64,000 nucleotides of DNA from Microbulbifer sp. MI-G (GCF_030440425.1 NZ_CP098023.1:3098501-3162500), one strand, 5' to 3'. Positions 27,594 to 39,679 are shown, counted from the first letter of the stretch. The notes: generated from the sequence alone by a model not told the origin. Translations and numbers: made by a program.

Positions 27594-30368
27594 ATGGACA
27601 AAACATACCAACCCAACACCATAGAGCAAAAGTGGTACCAGACCTGGGAGGAGAATGGCTACTTCGAACCAAGCGGCGATACAGAGGCCAAGCCCTTCTG
27701 CATTATGATCCCGCCACCGAATGTCACCGGCAGTCTGCACATGGGGCACGGCTTCCAGGAATCCATCATGGACGCCCTGATCCGCTATCACCGAATGCAA
27801 GGGGACAATACCCTCTGGCAGGTGGGCACCGACCACGCAGGTATCGCCACGCAGATGGTGGTGGAGCGCCAGCTGGCAGCGGAGGGCACCTCGCGCCAGG
27901 AACTGGGCCGCGACAAGTTCATCGAGAAAGTGTGGCAGTGGAAGGCGCAATCCGGTGGCACCATTACCCGCCAGTTGCGCCGCCTGGGTGCCAGCCCGGA
28001 CTGGTCCCGCGAGCGTTTCACCATGGACGACGGTTTCTCCAAAGCGGTACAGGAAGTTTTTATCCAGCTTTATGAGGATGGCCTGATCTACCGCCGCAAG
28101 CGCCTGGTGAACTGGGACCCCAAATTTCACACGGCGATTTCCGATCTCGAAGTGCTGAATGAAGAAAAACAGGGCCATCTGTGGCACTTCCGCTATCCGC
28201 TCGCCGATGCTTCCGGTCACCTGGTGGTTGCCACTACCCGACCGGAAACCATGCTTGGCGATACCGCGGTAGCTGTACATCCTGAAGATGCGCGCTACCG
28301 GCACCTGATCGGCAAGGCCGTCAAACTGCCTCTCACTGACCGCGAGATTCCCATTATCGCCGACGAGTATGTGGACCGGGCATTTGGCACCGGCTGTGTG
28401 AAAATCACTCCGGCCCACGACTTCAATGACTACGAAATGGGACAGCGTCACAACCTTCAGATTATCAATATCCTCGACGCAGATGCCAACCTCAATGATG
28501 CCGTGCCGGCGCGGTACCGCGGCATGGAACGTTTTGCCGCGCGTTCCCAGATCGTCGATGACCTGGACGATCTCGGCCTGCTGGAAAAGGTCGAGCCCCA
28601 CACCCTCAAAGTGCCCCACGGCGATCGCTCCGGGGCCGTTATCGAACCCTGGCTCACCGACCAGTGGTATGTGAAAACCCAGCCCCTGGCAGAAGAGGCT
28701 ATCGCCGCCGTAGAAGACGGCCGGGTAGCATTCGTACCGAAAAACTATGAGAACATGTACTTCTCCTGGATGCGCGATCTTCAGGACTGGTGCATTTCCC
28801 GCCAGCTGTGGTGGGGTCACCGCATCCCTGCCTGGTACGACAATGAGGGCCATGTATTTGTCGGCCGCTCCGAGGAGGAAGTGCGCGAAAAGTACGCGCT
28901 CGGTGCCGGTGTCTCCCTGCGCCAGGATGACGATGTACTGGATACCTGGTTCTCCTCTGGCCTGTGGACCTTCGGTACTCTGGGCTGGCCCGAAGAGAGC
29001 AAAGCACTGCAGGCGTTCCATCCAAGCTCCGTATTGGTCACCGGCTTCGATATTATCTTCTTCTGGGTCGCGCGCATGATGATGCTGACCCTGTATTTCA
29101 AAAAGGAAGTCCCCTTCCACACTGTGTATGTGCACGGCCTGGTGCGCGACAGCCACGGCCAGAAAATGTCCAAATCCAAGGGCAATGTGATCGATCCCAT
29201 CGACCTGATCGATGGTATTGACCTGGAGCGTTTGGTGCAAAAGCGCACCACCGGGCTGATGCGCCCCCAAGACGCAGCCAAAATCGAAAAGCAGACCCGC
29301 AAGGATTTTCCACACGGATTTTCCGCCTTCGGCACCGATGCCCTGCGCTATACCTATTACTCGCTGGCCTCTACCGGCCGCGATATCCGGTTCGACGTGG
29401 GTCGTATCGAAGGCTTTCGCAATTTCTGCAATAAAATCTGGAACGCTTCCCGCTACGTACTACAGAACTGCGAGGGATACGACTGTGGGCAGGACAACAG
29501 CGACAATTTCGACCTGACCATCGCCGACCGCTGGATCATTTCCCAGTTGCAGCGCATTGAAACCACCGTGCGCCAGGCCCTGGACACCTACCGCTTTGAT
29601 CTCGCCTCCCAGGCGCTCTACGACTTTATCTGGAGCGAGTATTGCAGCTGGTACCTGGAGCTCTCAAAGCCGGTTCTCAAAGACGAAAATGCCTCTAGCA
29701 CCGTCAAGAAAGGCACGCGCCGCACCCTGATTCGCGTATTGGAGACCCTGTTGCGTCTGGCGCACCCATTGATGCCGTTTATTACCGAGGAAATCTGGCA
29801 GCGGGTGAAAACCCTGGCCGGTGCCGCAGGCGACACCATCATGCTGCAGCCTTACCCGAAGGCCGATAACCACAAGATCGACGAGGAGGCCGAAGCCGCC
29901 ATCGCCTGGCTTAAACAGGTCGTTGAAGCGGTGCGCAATATCCGTGGAGAAATGAACATCTCCCCGGCCAGGAAAATTCCGCTGATTCTGCGCGGTGGTT
30001 CCGCCCTGGACAAGGCCCTGCTGGACCGTGCGCACAGCCTGCTTATGCAGCTGGCCAGCCTGGAAGCCATTACCTGGCTCGGCGCCGGTGAACCCGCCCC
30101 CGCTTCGGCTACCGCACTGGCAGGGGAGATGGAACTGCTGGTGCCTATGGCTGGCCTGATTGATGTTGAAGCCGAGAGTGCGCGTTTGCAAAAAGAGATC
30201 AATAAACTTGGCAAGGATCTCATGCGCACAGAGGGCAAGCTGAACAATCCCAGATTTGTGCACAGAGCGCCGGCAGATGTTGTCGCCAAGGAAAAAGACA
30301 AACTGGCGGACATGAAAAGTGCCCGAGAGCGCTTGCAACAACGGCTGGATGATATCGACAGCCTTTGA
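27594..30368 (+). CDS. valS: Valyl-tRNA synthetase ValS
   Basis: 924 aa from the ATG at 27594; the frame is open for 39 codons upstream, but those residues are not part of the family. Class I synthetase motifs: HMGHG at 49-53 (the HIGH box) and KMSKS at about 524-528. The middle holds the CP1 editing domain that clears Thr-tRNA(Val), and the C-terminus the coiled coil ([19 protein letters not shown]). Charges tRNA-Val in the cytoplasm; essential. Confidence 0.96.
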   Translation: MDKTYQPNTIEQKWYQTWEENGYFEPSGDTEAKPFCIMIPPPNVTGSLHMGHGFQESIMDALIRYHRMQGDNTLWQVGTDHAGIATQMVVERQLAAEGTSRQELGRDKFIEKVWQWKAQSGGTITRQLRRLGASPDWSRERFTMDDGFSKAVQEVFIQLYEDGLIYRRKRLVNWDPKFHTAISDLEVLNEEKQGHLWHFRYPLADASGHLVVATTRPETMLGDTAVAVHPEDARYRHLIGKAVKLPLTDREIPIIADEYVDRAFGTGCVKITPAHDFNDYEMGQRHNLQIINILDADANLNDAVPARYRGMERFAARSQIVDDLDDLGLLEKVEPHTLKVPHGDRSGAVIEPWLTDQWYVKTQPLAEEAIAAVEDGRVAFVPKNYENMYFSWMRDLQDWCISRQLWWGHRIPAWYDNEGHVFVGRSEEEVREKYALGAGVSLRQDDDVLDTWFSSGLWTFGTLGWPEESKALQAFHPSSVLVTGFDIIFFWVARMMMLTLYFKKEVPFHTVYVHGLVRDSHGQKMSKSKGNVIDPIDLIDGIDLERLVQKRTTGLMRPQDAAKIEKQTRKDFPHGFSAFGTDALRYTYYSLASTGRDIRFDVGRIEGFRNFCNKIWNASRYVLQNCEGYDCGQDNSDNFDLTIADRWIISQLQRIETTVRQALDTYRFDLASQALYDFIWSEYCSWYLELSKPVLKDENASSTVKKGTRRTLIRVLETLLRLAHPLMPFITEEIWQRVKTLAGAAGDTIMLQPYPKADNHKIDEEAEAAIAWLKQVVEAVRNIRGEMNISPARKIPLILRGGSALDKALLDRAHSLLMQLASLEAITWLGAGEPAPASATALAGEMELLVPMAGLIDVEAESARLQKEINKLGKDLMRTEGKLNNPRFVHRAPADVVAKEKDKLADMKSARERLQQRLDDIDSL

Positions 30369-30808
30369 TGCCAAAGCGGAAGTTTCATCCCTTTTCCAGG
30401 CAGAACAACCCCAGATCAGTGGCGGGACAGGACTTTCGTCACCGGCTCCGTGGCCTCCATGAAATACAGGTAATTCCCTTTAGTACCAGTGTTAGGGCCG
30501 GTTCCACCCCGGCCTGTACACGCTCTTGGGTCGCAATCAAAGCCCGCCGCAGATAATGGACAGGAACGCCTCTCCCCTCTATTTTTTCCTTTCCGTGTGT
30601 ACCGTTCCCTTCTGAAAAATGCGTGTCGTAGAATATTACAGAATTATAGTAAATAAAAAACTATCTCATAAGAAACAAACGTTCTTTAGTGATACTGGCG
30701 CTATCTCCCGCAACGCTTTATAAAACAGAACACAACCGCGCCTGTTTGCAGAATCTGACCGGGAACTCAAAAACTGCGCATGCGTTGAGAAAAAAACAAT
30801 GTATTCAA

Positions 30809-30836
30809 GAGACTTTCATTTTCAAATGAAGGTCTC
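30809..30836 (+). promoter_or_regulatory. Hairpin in the nuo leader
   Basis: A 28-base inverted repeat (GAGAC at 30809 to GTCTC ending 30836) forming about 12-13 pairs with one G-T pair and a tiny loop. It lies about 90 bases before nuoA. No T-run follows. It may stabilise the mRNA end, act in attenuation, or bind a protein. Confidence 0.45.
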
Positions 30837-30888
30837 CCCATGAACCCTTTTGAACACAGTATTTTTAGCCGAGGTACCAGTAAGTAAT

Positions 30889-30904
30889 CCGGGGCAGGCC
30901 CCGG
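30889..30904 (+). promoter_or_regulatory. GC-rich palindrome just before the nuoA ribosome binding site
   Basis: The 16-base palindrome CCGGGGCAGGCCCCGG ends about 10 bases before the GGGGAGA site of nuoA. It could form a short stem in the leader or be an operator. Confidence 0.35.
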
Positions 30905-30927
30905 CATTAAATCGGGGGAGAGCAGCG

Positions 30928-31341
30928 TTGAACCACCCAGACCAGTTCAACCCGGAGGTATGGCCACTTGTAGTTTATTGCCTTGCAGTATTTGGGTTGA
31001 TTGCCTTAATGCTCGGCCTTTCCTATTTCCTTGGCCAAAAACGCAGAGATCCCGCCACCGACGAACCCTTCGAATCCGGCATTATCTCCCAGGGCAGCGC
31101 GCGACTGCGTATTTCTGTCGCCTACTATCTGGTTGCCATTTTATTTATCGTCTTCGATTTGGAGGCGATCTACCTTTTCAGCTGGTCCATAGCATTTTTC
31201 GAAACCGGCCTGCTCGGATTTATCGAGGCCACTGTTTTTATCGTGATACTGCTGGTGGGTCTGATTTACCTCTGGCGTCTCGGCGCATTGGAGTGGGGTG
31301 GACGTCAGGAAAGTCTGGTCGACCGCAAAGATCATCGCTAA
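30928..31341 (+). CDS. nuoA: NADH-quinone oxidoreductase subunit A
   Basis: 137 aa from a TTG at 30928 with GGGGAGA six bases upstream; a TTG 78 bases earlier is in frame but has no such site and would add residues absent from the family. Three membrane helices, with PFESGI in the loop that reaches the quinone site and FDLEAIYLF in helix 2. First of thirteen genes for complex I. It belongs to the membrane arm near the junction with the peripheral arm. Confidence 0.92.
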   Translation: MNHPDQFNPEVWPLVVYCLAVFGLIALMLGLSYFLGQKRRDPATDEPFESGIISQGSARLRISVAYYLVAILFIVFDLEAIYLFSWSIAFFETGLLGFIEATVFIVILLVGLIYLWRLGALEWGGRQESLVDRKDHR

Positions 31342-31360
31342 AAACACACAGGAAAACACT

Positions 31361-32008
31361 ATGCGCTGGCAGCTGAGCAAAGCACAGGATGTGATTGCCG
31401 CAGATTCTGCCCCGGCAGAAGATGGCGCGATTGCCGAGGATCTGAAAAAAAATATCCTGCTGGCGAAACTGGAGGAACTGGTCGCCTGGGGCAGGGCCAA
31501 CTCACTCTGGCCATTCAATTTTGGTCTCTCCTGTTGTTATGTGGAAATGGCCACCGCCTTTACCAGTCGCCATGATATCTCGCGCTTTGGCGCAGAGGTG
31601 ATACGCGCCACACCACGCCAGGCAGACTTGATTGTAATTTCCGGTACCGTCTTTTTAAAAATGGCACCGGTGCTGCAGCGCCTGTACGAACAGATGATTG
31701 AACCGCGCTGGGTGATATCCATGGGTTCCTGTGCCAATTCCGGCGGAATGTATGATATTTACAGTGTGGTACAGGGCGTCGACAAGTTTCTGCCGGTAGA
31801 CGTCTATGTTCCCGGATGCCCACCCCGCCCCGAGGCGCTGTTACAGGGGCTCACCCTGCTGCAAACCTCCGTTGCCGCCGAGCGCCGCAACTTCAGTTGG
31901 GTGGTGGACGAACAGGGCACCAGAAAGGCCCCCAAGCCCAGCCAGCGCGATCTGAACCGTGAAGAGCGCATGCGTGCTACGGTTTTGCGCTCGCCGGAGA
32001 CAGTCTAA
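31361..32008 (+). CDS. nuoB: NADH-quinone oxidoreductase subunit B
   Basis: 215 aa from the ATG at 31361 with GGAAA seven bases upstream. The four Cys ligands of cluster N2 appear in SCCYVEM, SCANSGG and PGCPPRPE. N2 passes electrons to quinone. Follows nuoA by 19 bases. Confidence 0.95.
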   Translation: MRWQLSKAQDVIAADSAPAEDGAIAEDLKKNILLAKLEELVAWGRANSLWPFNFGLSCCYVEMATAFTSRHDISRFGAEVIRATPRQADLIVISGTVFLKMAPVLQRLYEQMIEPRWVISMGSCANSGGMYDIYSVVQGVDKFLPVDVYVPGCPPRPEALLQGLTLLQTSVAAERRNFSWVVDEQGTRKAPKPSQRDLNREERMRATVLRSPETV

Positions 32009-32055
32009 GTGCGCAGTTGCCGTCGAGAAACTGACCTTTGATAACGGAAATTCCG

Positions 32056-33861
32056 ATGAGTGGCGTTATAGCAAAAAGTGTGCACAATAAGACCCCCTAT
32101 ACAAAAGAGGCCAAGGTCTTTGTGCGGGACCTGGCACTGGAGTATCGCTGTCACAATTATTGGCTGCAGCCCGATAGCGCCGATATGCCCACCCTGTGGA
32201 TAGACGCCCACGCATTGATTCCCCTGCTGCATTTTCTCAAGCAGGAGATGTCCCGCCCCTTTGCCATGCTCTATGACCTCAGCGCCATTGATGAGCGTCT
32301 GCGGGTCAATCGGGGAAGGGGAAAGGAGAGGCAGCCGGCCAGTGACTTTACCCTGGTGTACCAACTGCTGTCTTTCACGCGCAATTTATTTATCTGTATT
32401 AAGGTCGCCCTGCCAGAATCCAACCTGTCAGTGCCTTCCATTACCGGGGTTTGGAAGAATGCGAACTGGTACGAGCGGGAAGTTTGGGATTTGTTTGGCA
32501 TCGATTTTACCGGCCACCCCAATCTGCAACGTATTCTGATGCCCACAACCTGGAAAGGACATCCCCTGCGCAAGGACCACCATGCCCGTGCCACCGAAGT
32601 GGACCCCTATACCCTTTCCGAGGAAAAGGAGCGCAGGGAGCAGGAGGCCCTGCGGTTTTGCCCGGAGGACTGGGGCATGGCGCGCGCCAGTGAAGACTCG
32701 GAATTTATGTTTCTGAATCTGGGACCCAACCACCCCAGCGTGCACGGTGTTTTTCGTGTGGCCCTGCAACTCGATGGTGAACAGATTGTGGATGCCGTAC
32801 CGGATATCGGCTACCACCACCGCGGTGCAGAGAAAATGGCCGAGCGCCAGGCCTGGCACACCTATGTGCCCTATACGGATCGCATCGACTACCTGGGCGG
32901 AGTAATGAACAACCTGCCCTACCTACTCGCGCTGGAACAGCTGGCGGGCATTCAGATACCACCGCGGGCTCAGGTGATCCGCGTGATGCTGTGCGAGCTG
33001 TTCCGCATCTCCAGCCACCTGGTCTTCTTCGGCACCTTTGCTCAGGATATCGGACAGATGTCACCGGTCTTTTATATGTTTATCGACCGGGAAAAACTGT
33101 TTGGCGTCGTCGAAGCAATTACCGGCGGACGCATGCACCCGGCCTGGTTTCGCATTGGTGGTGTCGCCCAGGACCTGCCCGAGGGCTGGGACAAAATGTT
33201 GCGGGAATTTCTCGACTATATGCCCGCGCGCCTGCGCGACTACGACGGCATGGTGGTCAAAAACAAACTGCTGCAAAGGCGTACCCGCGGTATTGGCGTC
33301 TACGATACCGACGAAGCGCTGGAGTGGGGGGTGACCGGGCCGGGCCTGCGCGCCACGGGACTGGCGTGGGACCTGCGCAAGAAACGCCCTTACAGCGGTT
33401 ACGACCAGTACGAGTTCGATATCCCCAGCTACGATGGTGGAGACTGTTTTGATCGCTGCCGGGTGCGGGTCGACGAAATGTGGCAGAGCCTGCGCATTAT
33501 TCGCCAGTGCCTGGAAAACATGCCCTCAGGTCCTTATAAATCCGATCATCCGCTGACCACCCCTCCGCGCAAGGGACGCACCATGCAGGATATCGAGACA
33601 CTGATTCAACACTTTGTAAATAACAGCTGGGGCCCGGTAATGCCCGCCGGCGAGGTCTGTTTTCCCATAGAGGCCACCAAGGGTTTGAACAGCTACCAGA
33701 TTGTCAGTGACGGTGGTACCGTCTCATATCGCACCCGAATCCGCACCCCGTCGTTCCCGCATCTGCAGATGATTCCATTGATGTCACGGGGGCTGCTGAT
33801 TGCCGACCTGATAGCAATAATTGCCAGCATTGATTTTGTGATGGCGGATGTGGATCGGTAG
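32056..33861 (+). CDS. nuoC: NADH-quinone oxidoreductase fused subunits C/D
   Basis: 601 aa from the ATG at 32056. The N-terminal ~200 residues are the 30-kDa NuoC domain ([22 protein letters not shown]); the rest is the 49-kDa NuoD domain ([30 protein letters not shown]), which lines the quinone pocket beside cluster N2. The C-D fusion is normal for Pseudomonas, enterobacteria and relatives. Also written nuoCD. Confidence 0.96.
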   Translation: MSGVIAKSVHNKTPYTKEAKVFVRDLALEYRCHNYWLQPDSADMPTLWIDAHALIPLLHFLKQEMSRPFAMLYDLSAIDERLRVNRGRGKERQPASDFTLVYQLLSFTRNLFICIKVALPESNLSVPSITGVWKNANWYEREVWDLFGIDFTGHPNLQRILMPTTWKGHPLRKDHHARATEVDPYTLSEEKERREQEALRFCPEDWGMARASEDSEFMFLNLGPNHPSVHGVFRVALQLDGEQIVDAVPDIGYHHRGAEKMAERQAWHTYVPYTDRIDYLGGVMNNLPYLLALEQLAGIQIPPRAQVIRVMLCELFRISSHLVFFGTFAQDIGQMSPVFYMFIDREKLFGVVEAITGGRMHPAWFRIGGVAQDLPEGWDKMLREFLDYMPARLRDYDGMVVKNKLLQRRTRGIGVYDTDEALEWGVTGPGLRATGLAWDLRKKRPYSGYDQYEFDIPSYDGGDCFDRCRVRVDEMWQSLRIIRQCLENMPSGPYKSDHPLTTPPRKGRTMQDIETLIQHFVNNSWGPVMPAGEVCFPIEATKGLNSYQIVSDGGTVSYRTRIRTPSFPHLQMIPLMSRGLLIADLIAIIASIDFVMADVDR

Positions 33862-34007
33862 AAACTTTAGAGAAGTGCGCGGCCCAGGCCGCCATTACAA
33901 TGGAGGAGACCAGTGCACGGGAGAGAGCTTTATGCCCCAGCCGCAGTGAATTTAAGCGGCACAGCCACTCCACATATGCCTCCCCGAAGTCGGCCGAGGA
34001 AGCATAT

Positions 34008-34574
34008 ATGTCCAGCTTACTAGAACCGGAAGTGATTGAAGTAATGGAGCACAGCAGCGCGAACCCAGAAAACATGCCCGGCGACCTCACAGCCGAGGAA
34101 AAAGCGGAAATCGATCGCGAAGCTTCTCACTACGAGAACAAGTCTGCTGTGGGACTGGAAGCACTCAGAATCGTCCAGAAATATCGCGGCTGGATTTCCG
34201 ATGACACCCTACAGGCGATCTCCGCCTACCTGGATGTTCCCGCAGCACAACTGGAATCTGTGGCCACCTATTTCCAGCTGATCTTTCGCCAGCCCGTGGG
34301 CAGGGAGGTCATCTACCTGTGCAAAAGTGCCAGCTGCTGGATTAAGGGCTGTGACCGCCTGCAACAACACATTTACGAGTGTTTGAAAATCGAGCCTGGG
34401 CAAACCTCTGCAGACGGCATCTTCACCCTGCTGGAAGCCCCCTGTCTGGGAGACTGCGACAAGGCCCCGGTGTTAATGCTCGGTGAAGAGATGTTCCGGA
34501 ATCTCGATGAAGCTGCCATAGAGAATCTGATCAAAAAAAAGAAGAAATACCATGCTGATCAATCCCTTGACTAA
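34008..34574 (+). CDS. nuoE: NADH-quinone oxidoreductase subunit E
   Basis: 188 aa from the ATG at 34008, chosen for GAGGAAG five bases upstream; the longer upstream frame has no support. Thioredoxin-fold [2Fe-2S] protein with ligands in CKSASCWIKGC and APCLGDC, holding cluster N1a beside NuoF. It ends in a Lys-rich tail and runs 23 bases into nuoF. That tail is encoded by an A-run with a slippery heptamer. Confidence 0.93.
   Translation: MSSLLEPEVIEVMEHSSANPENMPGDLTAEEKAEIDREASHYENKSAVGLEALRIVQKYRGWISDDTLQAISAYLDVPAAQLESVATYFQLIFRQPVGREVIYLCKSASCWIKGCDRLQQHIYECLKIEPGQTSADGIFTLLEAPCLGDCDKAPVLMLGEEMFRNLDEAAIENLIKKKKKYHADQSLD
34535..34541 (+). other. Slippery heptamer at the nuoE/nuoF overlap
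   Basis: A AAA AAG in the zero frame of nuoE, inside a run of eight A (34533-34540), identical to the dnaX -1 frameshift site. A -1 shift would reach TGA at 34556-34558, four bases into the nuoF start, and loss of one A would fuse the E and F frames. No obvious downstream stimulator stem was checked. Confidence 0.35.
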
Positions 34575-35826
34575 AAATGTCACCGATCAGAATGTCGCCG
34601 CCGATCTCAAGCGCTACCTGGGCAACGGGGGCTATGAGGGCTGGCGCAAAGCCCACACCATGGCGCCGGACAAGATTATTGACCTGGTTAAAGACGGTGG
34701 CCTGCGCGGTCGCGGTGGTGCGGGATTCAATACCGGCCTCAAGTGGAGTTTTGTTCCCCGCGGAGCAGATGCGCCCGAACAGAAGTTTATTGTCTGCAAC
34801 GCTGACGAAATGGAACCGGGTACCTTCAAAGACCGATTGCTAATGGAGCGCGATCCCCATCTCCTACTTGAGGGTATGGCTATTGCCGCCTACGCCATCG
34901 GCGCTTCTATCGGTTACATTTTTATCCGGGGTGAATATCACCTGGCCGCAGAGCGCCTGGAACATGCCATTGAGGAGGCAAAAACGCAGGGTTTTCTCGG
35001 TACCGATATCAGCGCCAGCGGCTTCAGCCTGGAAATTTTCGTACATCGCAGCGCCGGGAATTATATCTGTGGCGAGGAAACCGCACTGCTGAACGCACTG
35101 GAAGGCCGGCGCGCGATTCCCAGGGCAAAGCCGCCCTTCCCCCAGGTCAGTGGGCTTTGGGGGAAGCCCACCGTAGTCAACAACGTAGAGACATTTTGCA
35201 ATATTCCCCACCTGGTGGAATTCGGGGTTGAATGGTACCGGGGGCTCGGGCGCGGAGAAGATGCCGGCAGCAAGCTGTTTGGTGTGAGCGGCAATGTCAA
35301 GAATCCGGGTACCTGGGAGTTACCCATGGGTACGCCTATCCGGGAAATCATCGAACAGCATGCCGGCGGCATGCACGACGGTCTGCGGCTGAAGGGCCTT
35401 CTGCCGGGCGGCGGTTCCACGGATTTTCTCGGTCCCGAGCACCTGGACCTGCGGATGGATTACGACGTGATCGGCAGGGCAGGCAGCCGTATGGGTACCG
35501 GCACCATTATTGTGCTCGACAACCAGACCTGCCCGGTGGGACTGGTGCTGAACCTCTGCCAGTTTTTCGCCCGTGAATCCTGTGGCTGGTGCACCCCCTG
35601 CCGCGACGGGCTGCCCTGGATTGTAAAAATATTGCAGCGTATCGAAGCGGGCGAAGGGCGTTCCGAGGACCTCGATCTGCTGCGCGAACAGTGCCAACGC
35701 ATAGGCCCCGGTAATACTTTCTGTGCCCTCGCGCCCGGAGCCGCGGAACCATTACAAAGTGCCCTGGTACGTTTTGAACAGGATTTCTTCAACCATATAA
35801 AACAACACCGCTGCCCCTACCGGTAG
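34552..35826 (+). CDS. nuoF: NADH-quinone oxidoreductase subunit F
   Basis: 424 aa. GRGGAGF binds FMN/NADH near the N-terminus, and the C-terminal ESCGWCTPCRDG plus a later Cys hold the [4Fe-4S] cluster N3. This is the NADH entry subunit. Its start lies within the nuoE 3' end; the Lys-rich codons of nuoE (AAGAAG) may serve as its ribosome binding site. Confidence 0.95.
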   Translation: MLINPLTKNVTDQNVAADLKRYLGNGGYEGWRKAHTMAPDKIIDLVKDGGLRGRGGAGFNTGLKWSFVPRGADAPEQKFIVCNADEMEPGTFKDRLLMERDPHLLLEGMAIAAYAIGASIGYIFIRGEYHLAAERLEHAIEEAKTQGFLGTDISASGFSLEIFVHRSAGNYICGEETALLNALEGRRAIPRAKPPFPQVSGLWGKPTVVNNVETFCNIPHLVEFGVEWYRGLGRGEDAGSKLFGVSGNVKNPGTWELPMGTPIREIIEQHAGGMHDGLRLKGLLPGGGSTDFLGPEHLDLRMDYDVIGRAGSRMGTGTIIVLDNQTCPVGLVLNLCQFFARESCGWCTPCRDGLPWIVKILQRIEAGEGRSEDLDLLREQCQRIGPGNTFCALAPGAAEPLQSALVRFEQDFFNHIKQHRCPYR

Positions 35827-35868
35827 CGTTGACCAAAACCCGGGTGATACAACAATAACGGACTGACA

Positions 35869-38715
35869 ATGCCAACCATTACGATTGACGGCGAGAAATA
35901 TCAGGTCGATGGAGAACAGAACCTGCTCAGCACCTGTCTGTCTCTGGGTCTCAATATTCCCTATTTTTGCTGGCATCCTGCAATGGGCTCCGTCGGTGCC
36001 TGCCGACAGTGCGCGATGATCGAATACAAGGACAAAGAGGATCAGGGTGGCCGCCTGATCATGAGCTGTATGACCCCCATCCGCGACGGCGCCATTTACA
36101 GTATCGGCGCCGACGCCGCAGAAACGTTTCGCGGTAGCATTATCGAAAACCTGATGATCAACCACCCGCACGACTGCCCCGTCTGTGAAGAGGGCGGCGA
36201 GTGCCATCTGCAGGACATGACAGAAATGTCCGGGCACACGATGCGACGTTACCGCGGCACCAAGCGCACCCATCGCAACCAGTATCTGGGGCCCTTTATT
36301 AACCACGAAATGAACCGTTGTATTACCTGCTATCGCTGTGTGCGGTTCTACGAAGACTATGCCGGCGGGACAGATCTTCAGGCACTTGGCAGGAATCATC
36401 AGGTGTATTTCGGGCGCAGGGAAGAGGGGCGGCTGGAAAATGGCTTCAGTGGGAATCTGGTAGAAGTCTGCCCCACCGGGGTCTTTACCGATAAAACCTT
36501 CAGTGCGCACTTTGTGCGCAAATGGGACCTGCAGACCGCACCCTCGATTTGCGAACACTGCGCAGTGGGCTGTAATACCGCTCCGGGTGCACGGGAACCC
36601 GGCAACGGACACGAGCCGATTCTGCGCAGGGTGATCAACCTCTATCACCGGGATATCAATGGCTATTTCCTCTGCGATCGCGGTCGCTTCGGCTATGAAT
36701 ACATCAACAGCGCGACACGCATTGAGAAAGTGTTCCGAGCCCGGCACGAAGCGGTTATCAGTTCCACGGCAGAAAATGACCATCAGCTGCACAGGGAAGT
36801 CGCCCCACAAAAAGCGCTCCTGCATTTGGCACAACGTATATCGCAAGCTCAAGGCAACAGGAGACACATCCTCGGTATCGGCTCGCCGCGCAGCTCCCTG
36901 GAAAATAATTTCGCCCTGCGGCAGCTGGTGGGTCGGGAAAATTTCTTCTCCGGTCTCAATCAAAGAGATCAGGCGCTGCTTCATCTGGTCAATAGTATCC
37001 AGAGTGACAACCGGGTCCTGTGCCCGAGCACTCCGGAGATTGAGGCCGCCGACGCAGTGTTAATTGTTGCTGAAGATATCTATAACACGGCACCGCGCAT
37101 CTCCCTGGCAATACGACAAGCTGCCCGCAATCGCCAAAAACAACAGGCACAGTCGCTCAAAATTCCCCTCTGGCAGGATGCTTCTGTCCGACAGCTGGAA
37201 GGGGACCACAGCCCGATTATTTTTGCCGGAACAGAGCTCACGGATCTAGAGGACATAGCCTCCACAGCTCTGTTTATGTCAGCGGAAAAAGTCGTACAGT
37301 TTGCCCGGGCCCTCCCCCCCCTGCTTTCCAACCCGGAAAACATACCGGCCGGGCTGGAACCACACCAGCGGGAAATCGCTGTACACACCGCAGAAATACT
37401 CCGCAAAGCCAAAAATCCACTGATTGTCTCGGGAACCTCCAGCAGGAACACTGAGATATTGCGTGCCACAGCGCAAATCGCCACTACCCTGAGCGAACAA
37501 AAAGCAGCGCCCGTTATGCTGTACCTGGCCTGTGATGAAGCCAACAGTCTGGGGCTCACCCAGTTTTTTAGCGGGGAAAGCGGTTATCTTGAGCAACTGT
37601 TGCAAACACTCAGGGAAGAGGGTCGGAATGAAGTGCCCACTACCCTGATTGTATTGGAGAATGACCTCTACAGACGCCTGGATAGAAAATCCCTTGCAGA
37701 CTTGTTTGAGCACATTGATGAAGTCGTAGTCCTGGACACGCTGTTCCACTCCACGTCCAAGCGCGCAGACTGGATTTTTCCCGCAGCCGCTACGGCGGAA
37801 TCCCAGGGGACATTTGTCAACAGCAACGGGCTGGCCCAGCGCTTTTACGCAATTTATGAAGGCAAAGGCTTTATACAGGAAAGCTGGCGCTGGCTGGTAG
37901 ATGCGGCGGCATTCTGTACGGAAAAATCCGAGACACTGTCGCAAATCGCCTGTTGGAAGCACAGTACCGACCTCAGTGAAGCCATCGCCAGGGAGTTCAG
38001 CGCCTTAGAAGTCCTCAGTGTGCTGGGGCCGGATGAAAACTACCGTATCGATGGGCTGAAAGTCGCCCGCCAGGGTGTCCGTTACAGTGGCCGCACAGCT
38101 GTGCATGCACAAGAACATGTCTCGGAAGGGCCTCCCCTCCAGGACCCGGATGCTCCCATGAGTTTCAGCATGGAGGGCATACACAATCCTGACAGAACAC
38201 TGCTCCAGGCCAATATCTGGTCCCCGGGCTGGAATTCCAATCAAGCCATCAATAAATTTCAGGAGGAGATCGGCGGTGAACGCAAGGGGGGACCTTCCGG
38301 CCTGGCCATCAAACGGCCGGAACACCCGATGCCCGAATGGATTGCGCCTGCAATGGGAACAGCAACACGGGAATTACCGGACATCCCCAACCCCATACAA
38401 ATGCAGCCGGTCTACCGGTTGTTTGGCTCCGGGGAACTCAGCAACCAGTCGATGTGTATTTCCGAAGCGATTGAATCGCCCTTTGTACTCATTAATCTGG
38501 CAGCGGCAAAAATACCCGGTATCCACGACGGGCAACCGATCGAACTGGTGACCAGCTGCGGCACCTATCGAGCTGAGGCGCGCTCAGCACCCGCAATGCC
38601 GGCGGGCAGCGTGGGCGTACCTTTTGGGTTTCCGGGCCTCGAAACCCTGACCCCCATACTACCCGCATACGCTTCCCTGCGCCCGGCGGCAACATCCACC
38701 GGCATTGAGGACTGA
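35869..38715 (+). CDS. nuoG: NADH-quinone oxidoreductase subunit G
   Basis: 948 aa, close to the E. coli length (~910). The N-terminal [2Fe-2S] domain uses Cys34, Cys45, Cys48 and Cys67. Next come [14 protein letters not shown] and [13 protein letters not shown] for two [4Fe-4S] clusters, and a CEHCAVGC motif that fits the extra N7 cluster of gammaproteobacteria. The remaining two-thirds is a molybdopterin-oxidoreductase-like domain without catalytic function. Carries electrons from NuoE/F to NuoI. Confidence 0.95.
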   Translation: MPTITIDGEKYQVDGEQNLLSTCLSLGLNIPYFCWHPAMGSVGACRQCAMIEYKDKEDQGGRLIMSCMTPIRDGAIYSIGADAAETFRGSIIENLMINHPHDCPVCEEGGECHLQDMTEMSGHTMRRYRGTKRTHRNQYLGPFINHEMNRCITCYRCVRFYEDYAGGTDLQALGRNHQVYFGRREEGRLENGFSGNLVEVCPTGVFTDKTFSAHFVRKWDLQTAPSICEHCAVGCNTAPGAREPGNGHEPILRRVINLYHRDINGYFLCDRGRFGYEYINSATRIEKVFRARHEAVISSTAENDHQLHREVAPQKALLHLAQRISQAQGNRRHILGIGSPRSSLENNFALRQLVGRENFFSGLNQRDQALLHLVNSIQSDNRVLCPSTPEIEAADAVLIVAEDIYNTAPRISLAIRQAARNRQKQQAQSLKIPLWQDASVRQLEGDHSPIIFAGTELTDLEDIASTALFMSAEKVVQFARALPPLLSNPENIPAGLEPHQREIAVHTAEILRKAKNPLIVSGTSSRNTEILRATAQIATTLSEQKAAPVMLYLACDEANSLGLTQFFSGESGYLEQLLQTLREEGRNEVPTTLIVLENDLYRRLDRKSLADLFEHIDEVVVLDTLFHSTSKRADWIFPAAATAESQGTFVNSNGLAQRFYAIYEGKGFIQESWRWLVDAAAFCTEKSETLSQIACWKHSTDLSEAIAREFSALEVLSVLGPDENYRIDGLKVARQGVRYSGRTAVHAQEHVSEGPPLQDPDAPMSFSMEGIHNPDRTLLQANIWSPGWNSNQAINKFQEEIGGERKGGPSGLAIKRPEHPMPEWIAPAMGTATRELPDIPNPIQMQPVYRLFGSGELSNQSMCISEAIESPFVLINLAAAKIPGIHDGQPIELVTSCGTYRAEARSAPAMPAGSVGVPFGFPGLETLTPILPAYASLRPAATSTGIED

Positions 38716-38722
38716 AAGACCG

Positions 38723-39679
38723 ATGAGCACACCACTCTGGATCACATTGCTGAATATCTTCGGTGTCCTGATCGTCACAGTACTGCTGGCGGCCATACTT
38801 ACCTGGGGGGAACGGCGCCTGCTGGGATTCTGGCAAGACAGACCCGGCCCCAATCGGGTAGGCCCCTCCGGTACCCTGCAGGTCGTCGCCGATATGATCA
38901 AACTCTTTTTCAAAGAGGACTTCATCCCACGCTTTGCAGATATTCCGGTGTTTGTACTGGCACCCACCGTGGTGATGGCCACCATGCTGATCGCCTTTGC
39001 GGTCGTACCCATGTCCCCCAGTATCGGCGTGACAGATCTCAATATTGGTTTACTGTTTGTGCTCGCCATGAGTTCCATTGCCGTGTACAGCATTATTCTC
39101 GGTGGCTATGCCTCCAATAACAAATACGCCCTGCTCGGCGGCTTGCGCGCCGCCGCCCAGACAGTCTCCTATGAAGTGTTTATGGGACTGAGCCTGATGG
39201 GTGTCGTGATGCTGTCCGGCAGCTTCAACCTGCGGGACATTGTCGACGCCCAGGCGGACTACTGGTTTATCCTGCCCCAGTTCCTTGGGTTTATTGTATT
39301 TTTTATCGCCGGAATCGCAGAGAGCCGGCGCACGCCGTTCGATCTTCCCGAGGCGGAACACGAGCTTACCGCCGGATTTCACACCGAGTATTCCGGCATG
39401 AAATTCGGCATGTTTTTTGTGGGTGAATATCTCGCCGTCATCCTGATCTCAGCACTGATCACCACGCTGTTTCTGGGCGGCTGGCACGGGCCCTGGTTGC
39501 CTCCCATTGTCTGGTTTTGCCTGAAGACCGCGTTTTTGGTGGCCCTGTTTATCTTACTGCGCGCTTCCCTGCCTCGCCCCCGCTACGATCAGCTCATGAA
39601 GTTCGGCTGGAAAGTCATGCTGCCCTTGTCACTGGTTAATCTGCTCGTTACCGCAGGGATACTATTATGGATCGCCTAG
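38723..39679 (+). CDS. nuoH: NADH-quinone oxidoreductase subunit H
   Basis: 318 aa from the ATG at 38723, eight bases after nuoG. Eight membrane helices with GPNRVGPSG and the family signature [13 protein letters not shown]. Forms the base of the quinone channel at the arm junction. Confidence 0.95.
   Translation: MSTPLWITLLNIFGVLIVTVLLAAILTWGERRLLGFWQDRPGPNRVGPSGTLQVVADMIKLFFKEDFIPRFADIPVFVLAPTVVMATMLIAFAVVPMSPSIGVTDLNIGLLFVLAMSSIAVYSIILGGYASNNKYALLGGLRAAAQTVSYEVFMGLSLMGVVMLSGSFNLRDIVDAQADYWFILPQFLGFIVFFIAGIAESRRTPFDLPEAEHELTAGFHTEYSGMKFGMFFVGEYLAVILISALITTLFLGGWHGPWLPPIVWFCLKTAFLVALFILLRASLPRPRYDQLMKFGWKVMLPLSLVNLLVTAGILLWIA

Larger units (their letters stand above)
30369..30927. other. 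559-bp gap and leader of the complex I operon
   Basis: No intact gene. Two overlapping minus-strand frames at about 30416-30570 both look protein-like and could be pieces of one frameshifted remnant. The middle (about 30600-30760) is A/T-rich and probably carries the nuo promoter, though no clear -35/-10 pair was found. The last 120 bases hold two inverted repeats, listed separately, before the nuoA ribosome binding site. Confidence 0.4.

Noticed and set aside
27567..29315. 582-codon minus-strand frame opposite valS
   Set aside because: Shadow of valS; no motif of its own and no ribosome binding site.
35752..36984. 410-codon minus-strand frame opposite nuoF/nuoG
   Set aside because: Shadow of the nuo genes; composition is that of an antisense frame.
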